Shown here piece by piece: positions 22,725 through 23,312 of a DNA stretch of 23,312 nucleotides. Below the pieces are notes generated by a model. That model made no database searches and was not told the origin of the DNA. It saw only the letters and a list, made by a program, of their open reading frames with translations. Source of the stretch: Fimenecus sp045602655 (lineage in GTDB: Bacteria; Bacillota; Clostridia; Oscillospirales; Acutalibacteraceae); contig JAZSBY010000004.1 of assembly GCA_045602655.1 (NCBI GenBank), positions 1 to 23,312 on the forward strand, in the 5' to 3' direction. Both the position numbers and the translations under genes were made by a program. The number at the start of each line of letters is the position of its first letter. Positions within the stretch are counted from its first letter, which is position 1.

Positions 22725-22753
22725 TTGCAAATAAAACTACTTTGTGATATTAT
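22725..22753 (+). promoter_or_regulatory. Promoter of the SCP2-domain gene
   Basis: TTGCAA (22725-22730) and TATTAT (22748-22753) are 17 bases apart. Transcription should begin near 22760, about 24 bases before the ATG. It diverges from the promoter at 22532-22560; the AT-rich stretch between them shows nothing else that I can identify. Confidence 0.6.
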
Positions 22754-22783
22754 TGTGAAAACAAATAATAAGGAGTGAAAACC

Positions 22784-23107
22784 ATGACATACGAGCAAGT
22801 TGTAGCAAAAGTTAAAGCAAAATTCCAAGATGCAGATGCAAGTGCTGTTGACGGTGTTGTAGCATTACAGATTAACCTTGAAGGCAAGAATGTAAACGGC
22901 ATTTTCTACATTGAAGTTAAGGACCACAATGTAAATGTTGAGCCTTATGAATACTATGACAGACACGCTATTGTTACAGTTAATCCAACAAACCTTATGA
23001 AACTTCTTGAGGGCAAACTTGACCCAATTGAAGCATACAACAAAGGTAAGGTTGCAGTTGACGGTGACGCCGGTGCTGTGCTTACTGTAATAAGTCTTGT
23101 GAAATAA
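22784..23107 (+). CDS. Stand-alone SCP2 sterol-carrier-like domain protein
   Basis: SCP2 domains hold lipids or other hydrophobic ligands in a small alpha/beta tunnel. This 107-residue protein is one such domain: an N-terminal helix (MTYEQVVAKVKAKFQDAD), strands VVALQINLEGK and NGIFYIEVKDHNVNVEPY, then the typical end with AIVTVNPTNLMKLLEGKLDPIEAYNKGKVAVDGDAGAV, where the helix-turn and the K-V-x-V-D-G-D block are characteristic. ATG 22784 is eight bases after AAGGAG; a GTG at 22775 would overlap that ribosome site. It has its own promoter and a terminator, so it is transcribed alone. Ligand and function are unknown; bacteria of this type do not make sterols. Confidence 0.85.
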   Translation: MTYEQVVAKVKAKFQDADASAVDGVVALQINLEGKNVNGIFYIEVKDHNVNVEPYEYYDRHAIVTVNPTNLMKLLEGKLDPIEAYNKGKVAVDGDAGAVLTVISLVK

Positions 23108-23136
23108 GAAAAACGCAAAAAAATAAACGGACATCA

Positions 23137-23164
23137 GCGTGATACTCTAAACAGGGTATCACGC
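23137..23164 (+). other. Perfect hairpin in the 3' region of the SCP2 transcript
   Basis: GCGTGATAC (23137-23145) pairs exactly with GTATCACGC (23156-23164); two further pairs, one a G-U, can close a 6-base loop. No T run follows, and AAAGGAGG begins nine bases after the stem. It could be RNA structure protecting the 3' end, part of a small RNA, or a protein-binding site. Confidence 0.55.
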
Positions 23165-23181
23165 AGTTCTATAAAGGAGGA

Positions 23182-23217
23182 AGAGAAGACTCGTCAAGTG
23201 CGAATCTTCTCTTTTTT
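23182..23217 (+). terminator. Intrinsic terminator after the SCP2 gene
   Basis: AGAGAAGA-C-TCG (23182-23193) pairs with CGA-A-TCTTCTCT (23201-23212), with one C-A mismatch and a 7-base loop, and runs into six T. It should end the SCP2 transcript together with the upstream hairpin. Confidence 0.8.
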
Positions 23218-23253
23218 GTTGATAGTTGGTTTAATAAATTACAGTTTCTAATA

Positions 23254-23281
23254 TTGATTTTAAACTATTTAGTGATATAAT
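23254..23281 (+). promoter_or_regulatory. Promoter of the gene entering the right edge
   Basis: TTGATT (23254-23259) and a perfect TATAAT (23276-23281) are 16 bases apart. The last T of the -10 begins the inverted repeat TATCTC (23281-23286) / GAGATA (23296-23301), which covers the expected transcription start and could be an operator or a small leader hairpin. Confidence 0.55.
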
Positions 23282-23301
23282 ATCTCAAAGGGTGCGAGAT
23301 A

Positions 23302-23312
23302 ATGAATGAGTA
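23302..23312 (+). CDS. First codons of an unidentified gene (cut by window edge)
   Basis: ATG-AAT-GAG and two further bases are visible, with AAGGG about nine bases upstream and a promoter before that. The product cannot be judged from three codons. Confidence 0.35.

Noticed and set aside
23176..23250. A 17-codon hydrophobic frame (GTG 23198) behind AAAGGAGG
   Set aside because: The ribosome site is 17 bases away and the frame crosses the terminator T tract, so translation is unlikely.

Overview
The window looks like a chromosomal segment of an anaerobic, low-GC Clostridia bacterium, most likely of the Oscillospirales/Ruminococcaceae type. The reasons are AT-rich DNA with strong GGAGG ribosome sites, several TTG starts, a two-gene (split) transketolase, a SepF/YggS/DivIVA/LspA division block, a Bacillota-like miaB-YlbF-mutS-mutL order, a soluble iron-sulfur flavin oxidoreductase operon, and short palindromic intergenic repeats. 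The taxonomic call is inference; no rRNA or tRNA gene is visible.

Region 1 (1-5094, minus strand). A three-gene operon with a strong promoter encodes a NuoE-like subunit, a NuoF/HydB-like subunit and an 878-residue flavoprotein. The flavoprotein joins a [2Fe-2S] domain, a GltD/NfnB-type FAD and NADP(H) module, two ferredoxin clusters and a molybdopterin-enzyme-type 4Fe-4S domain. The layout suggests a soluble electron-bifurcating transhydrogenase of the Sporomusa-type Nfn (Stn) class, linking NADH, NADPH and ferredoxin. Just downstream lies the end of an IS3-like insertion sequence with the first 31 codons of its transposase, cut by the window edge.

Region 2 (5095-5967, plus strand). A PHP-family metal-dependent phosphoesterase is divergently transcribed from the redox operon and ends in a clear intrinsic terminator.

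Region 3 (6044-22560, minus strand). Fifteen co-directional, mostly touching genes run from an alpha/beta hydrolase, through miaB, a YlbF-family gene with a cysteine-rich tail, mutS, a cytidine-deaminase-like gene, mutL, miaA, an HlyD-like membrane protein, yggS, sepF, divIVA, lspA, an rluD-type pseudouridine synthase and a Cof-type HAD phosphatase, to the two transketolase genes. They cover tRNA and rRNA modification, mismatch repair, septum and pole organisation, lipoprotein maturation and pentose-phosphate carbon flow. A good promoter precedes the first gene and a weaker one may precede divIVA. Three kinds of short repeat sit in the few gaps around mutS, the deaminase gene and mutL.

Region 4 (22561-23312, plus strand). 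A stand-alone SCP2-domain protein has its own promoter and is followed by a perfect hairpin and a terminator. A further promoter then leads into a gene cut by the window edge. No stretch over 300 bases lacks a gene; the longest gap (22489-22783) holds two divergent promoters in AT-rich DNA.
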